This document shows, in pieces, positions 6,097-6,882 of a stretch of 6,882 nt of DNA (positions are counted from its first letter, which is position 1; the number at the start of each line of letters is the position of its first letter). The translations under genes were made by a program, and so were the position numbers. The notes under the pieces are model-generated. The model had not been told where the DNA came from. It saw only the letters and a program-made list of their open reading frames with translations, and made no database searches. Source of the DNA: JBPBPI01 sp050954885 (GTDB taxonomy: Bacteria; Pseudomonadota; Alphaproteobacteria; Caedimonadales; Caedimonadaceae); contig JBPBPI010000164.1 of NCBI GenBank assembly GCA_050954885.1, positions 1 to 6,882 on the forward strand, written 5' to 3'.

Positions 6097-6882
6097 ATGT
6101 CCTTAAGTAAATTTCTCGATCCCAAAAATGATTTTGCCTTCAAGCGCGTCTTTGGGTCTGAGCGCAATAAAGATATTTTGATTCATTTTCTCAATGACAT
6201 GCTTAATTTTAGGAGTGAAAACCTTATTCAAGAGGTGACCTTCCTGAAGACGGTGCAGGATCCTGAAATTGCGTCTAAGAAACAAAGTATTGTGGATGTG
6301 TTGTGTGTGGATACACAGGGCAAGAAATATATTGTCGAGATGCAAGTAGCTCGGACATCGGGCTTTGAAAAACGGGCGCAATATTATGCCGCCAAAGCGT
6401 ACGTGGGTCAGCTGAATCAGGGCGAGGCTTATGAGAATTTAAAAGAAATCATCTTCTTAGCGATCACCAATTTTGTGATGTTTCCGGACAAACCGGCCTA
6501 CAAGTCCGACCACGTCATCTTAGATCGTAAATCACAGGAACAAGATCTAAAAGATTTCTCTTTTACTTTTTTAGAGTTACCAAAGTTTAACTTATCAATC
6601 GATCAACTTCACACCATGACTGAAAAGTGGTGTTATTTCTTCAAGCATGCCAATGAAACCAAAGAAAAAGATGTGGAACAAGTTACAGGATCTGACATGA
6701 TCATGAGGCGGGCCTATGAGGAATTAAATCAGTACTCGTGGAATGAAGCAGAATTGAATACTTATGAGCAAGCCCTCAAGCACCAACGTGATGCTATCGC
6801 TATTGAAAAAGCCAGACTGGAAGATGCTGAGAAAAAAGGCATGGAAAAAGGCATGGAAAAAGGCATGGAAAAAGGCATGGAA
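6097..6882 (+). CDS. Rpn/PD-(D/E)XK nuclease family protein (transposase-related), partial
   Basis: The frame is open from ATG at 6097 to the window edge (262 codons, no stop), so the C terminus is missing. The N terminus LDPKNDFAFKRVFG (7-20) is the classic opening of the Rpn/PD-(D/E)XK family, annotated as recombination-promoting nuclease or putative transposase. Catalytic residues appear intact: Asp67 in IVDVLCVD and Glu81-Met-Gln83 in YIVEMQVA, a D-x13-ExQ variant of the ExK motif. The region to about residue 150 is the nuclease core. Later residues are helical and charged, ending in repeats of KGME. E. coli Rpn proteins are DNA endonucleases that raise recA-independent recombination, and their relatives are often multicopy. 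The nearest in-frame stop upstream is at 6064 and no other ATG lies between. The only purine-rich stretch (6088-6095) is very close to the ATG, so the ribosome binding site is poor. It follows the mla operon after 145 nt and looks independent of it. Confidence 0.88.
   Translation, partial: MSLSKFLDPKNDFAFKRVFGSERNKDILIHFLNDMLNFRSENLIQEVTFLKTVQDPEIASKKQSIVDVLCVDTQGKKYIVEMQVARTSGFEKRAQYYAAKAYVGQLNQGEAYENLKEIIFLAITNFVMFPDKPAYKSDHVILDRKSQEQDLKDFSFTFLELPKFNLSIDQLHTMTEKWCYFFKHANETKEKDVEQVTGSDMIMRRAYEELNQYSWNEAELNTYEQALKHQRDAIAIEKARLEDAEKKGMEKGMEKGMEKGME
6835..6882 (+). repeat. 12-bp in-frame tandem repeat (Lys-Gly-Met-Glu)
   Basis: Four exact copies of aaaggcatggaa reach the window edge, so the true number is unknown. 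Each unit keeps the frame and encodes Lys-Gly-Met-Glu in the C-terminal part of the Rpn-family protein. Charged KGxE tails of variable length are common in this family. The perfect identity suggests recent slippage expansion. Confidence 0.95.

Noticed and set aside
6103..6381. Minus-strand open frame of 92 codons
   Set aside because: It lies antisense to the Rpn-family gene, whose conserved motifs are read on the plus strand.
1..6882. CRISPR array or insertion sequence ends
   Set aside because: No regularly spaced repeats and no terminal inverted repeats with flanking duplications were seen; the 12-bp repeat at the right edge is coding and has no spacers.

Overview
The window comes from a Gram-negative bacterium with modest GC content. 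It encodes an outer-membrane-directed Mla-type lipid transport operon, a lipoprotein with a lipobox, and a bacterial tRNA-Ser with an encoded CCA end. The operon order (permease with an N-terminal STAS domain, ATPase, MCE protein, auxiliary lipoprotein), together with the Rpn/PD-(D/E)XK protein, the low GC and the repeated use of TTG starts, suggests an alphaproteobacterium, perhaps a host-associated lineage of the Holosporales/Rickettsiales kind. That placement is inference, not something the sequence proves.

Layout. Positions 1-700 are very AT-rich and hold one minus-strand gene for a small exported protein of unknown function. Positions 710-934 hold a minus-strand tRNA-Ser(GGA). Beyond its 3' end lies a 134-nt segment that repeats the last 20 nt of the tRNA region and also carries an inverted 12-nt piece of its T arm and a perfect 30-nt hairpin. 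Divergent promoters can be proposed between the tRNA and a plus-strand gene for an ion-transporter-superfamily (CitMHS/NhaD-like) Na+/H+ antiporter, whose best start is a TTG at 1050. A 66-nt gap with two perfect palindromes over a good sigma70 promoter follows. It opens a tightly packed four-gene operon (2502-5951): STAS-MlaE permease, MlaF ATPase, MlaD MCE protein and a PqiC/ABC-auxiliary-type lipoprotein. After 145 nt without a gene, an Rpn/PD-(D/E)XK nuclease-type gene starts at 6097 and runs off the right edge inside a 12-bp in-frame tandem repeat.

How the genes work together. The four operon products should form one envelope machine. MlaE spans the inner membrane with its fused STAS domain in the cytoplasm, MlaF supplies ATP hydrolysis, and MlaD is anchored in the inner membrane with its lipid-binding MCE domain and long helical tail in the periplasm. 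The lipoprotein probably sits at the outer-membrane side. No MlaC or MlaA is encoded here. The antiporter, tRNA, small exported protein and Rpn protein have no evident functional link to the operon.

I did not find a clearly new multi-gene system. The most unusual items are the rearranged tRNA-tail segment (710-844) and the palindrome-covered promoter of the mla operon (2437-2482).
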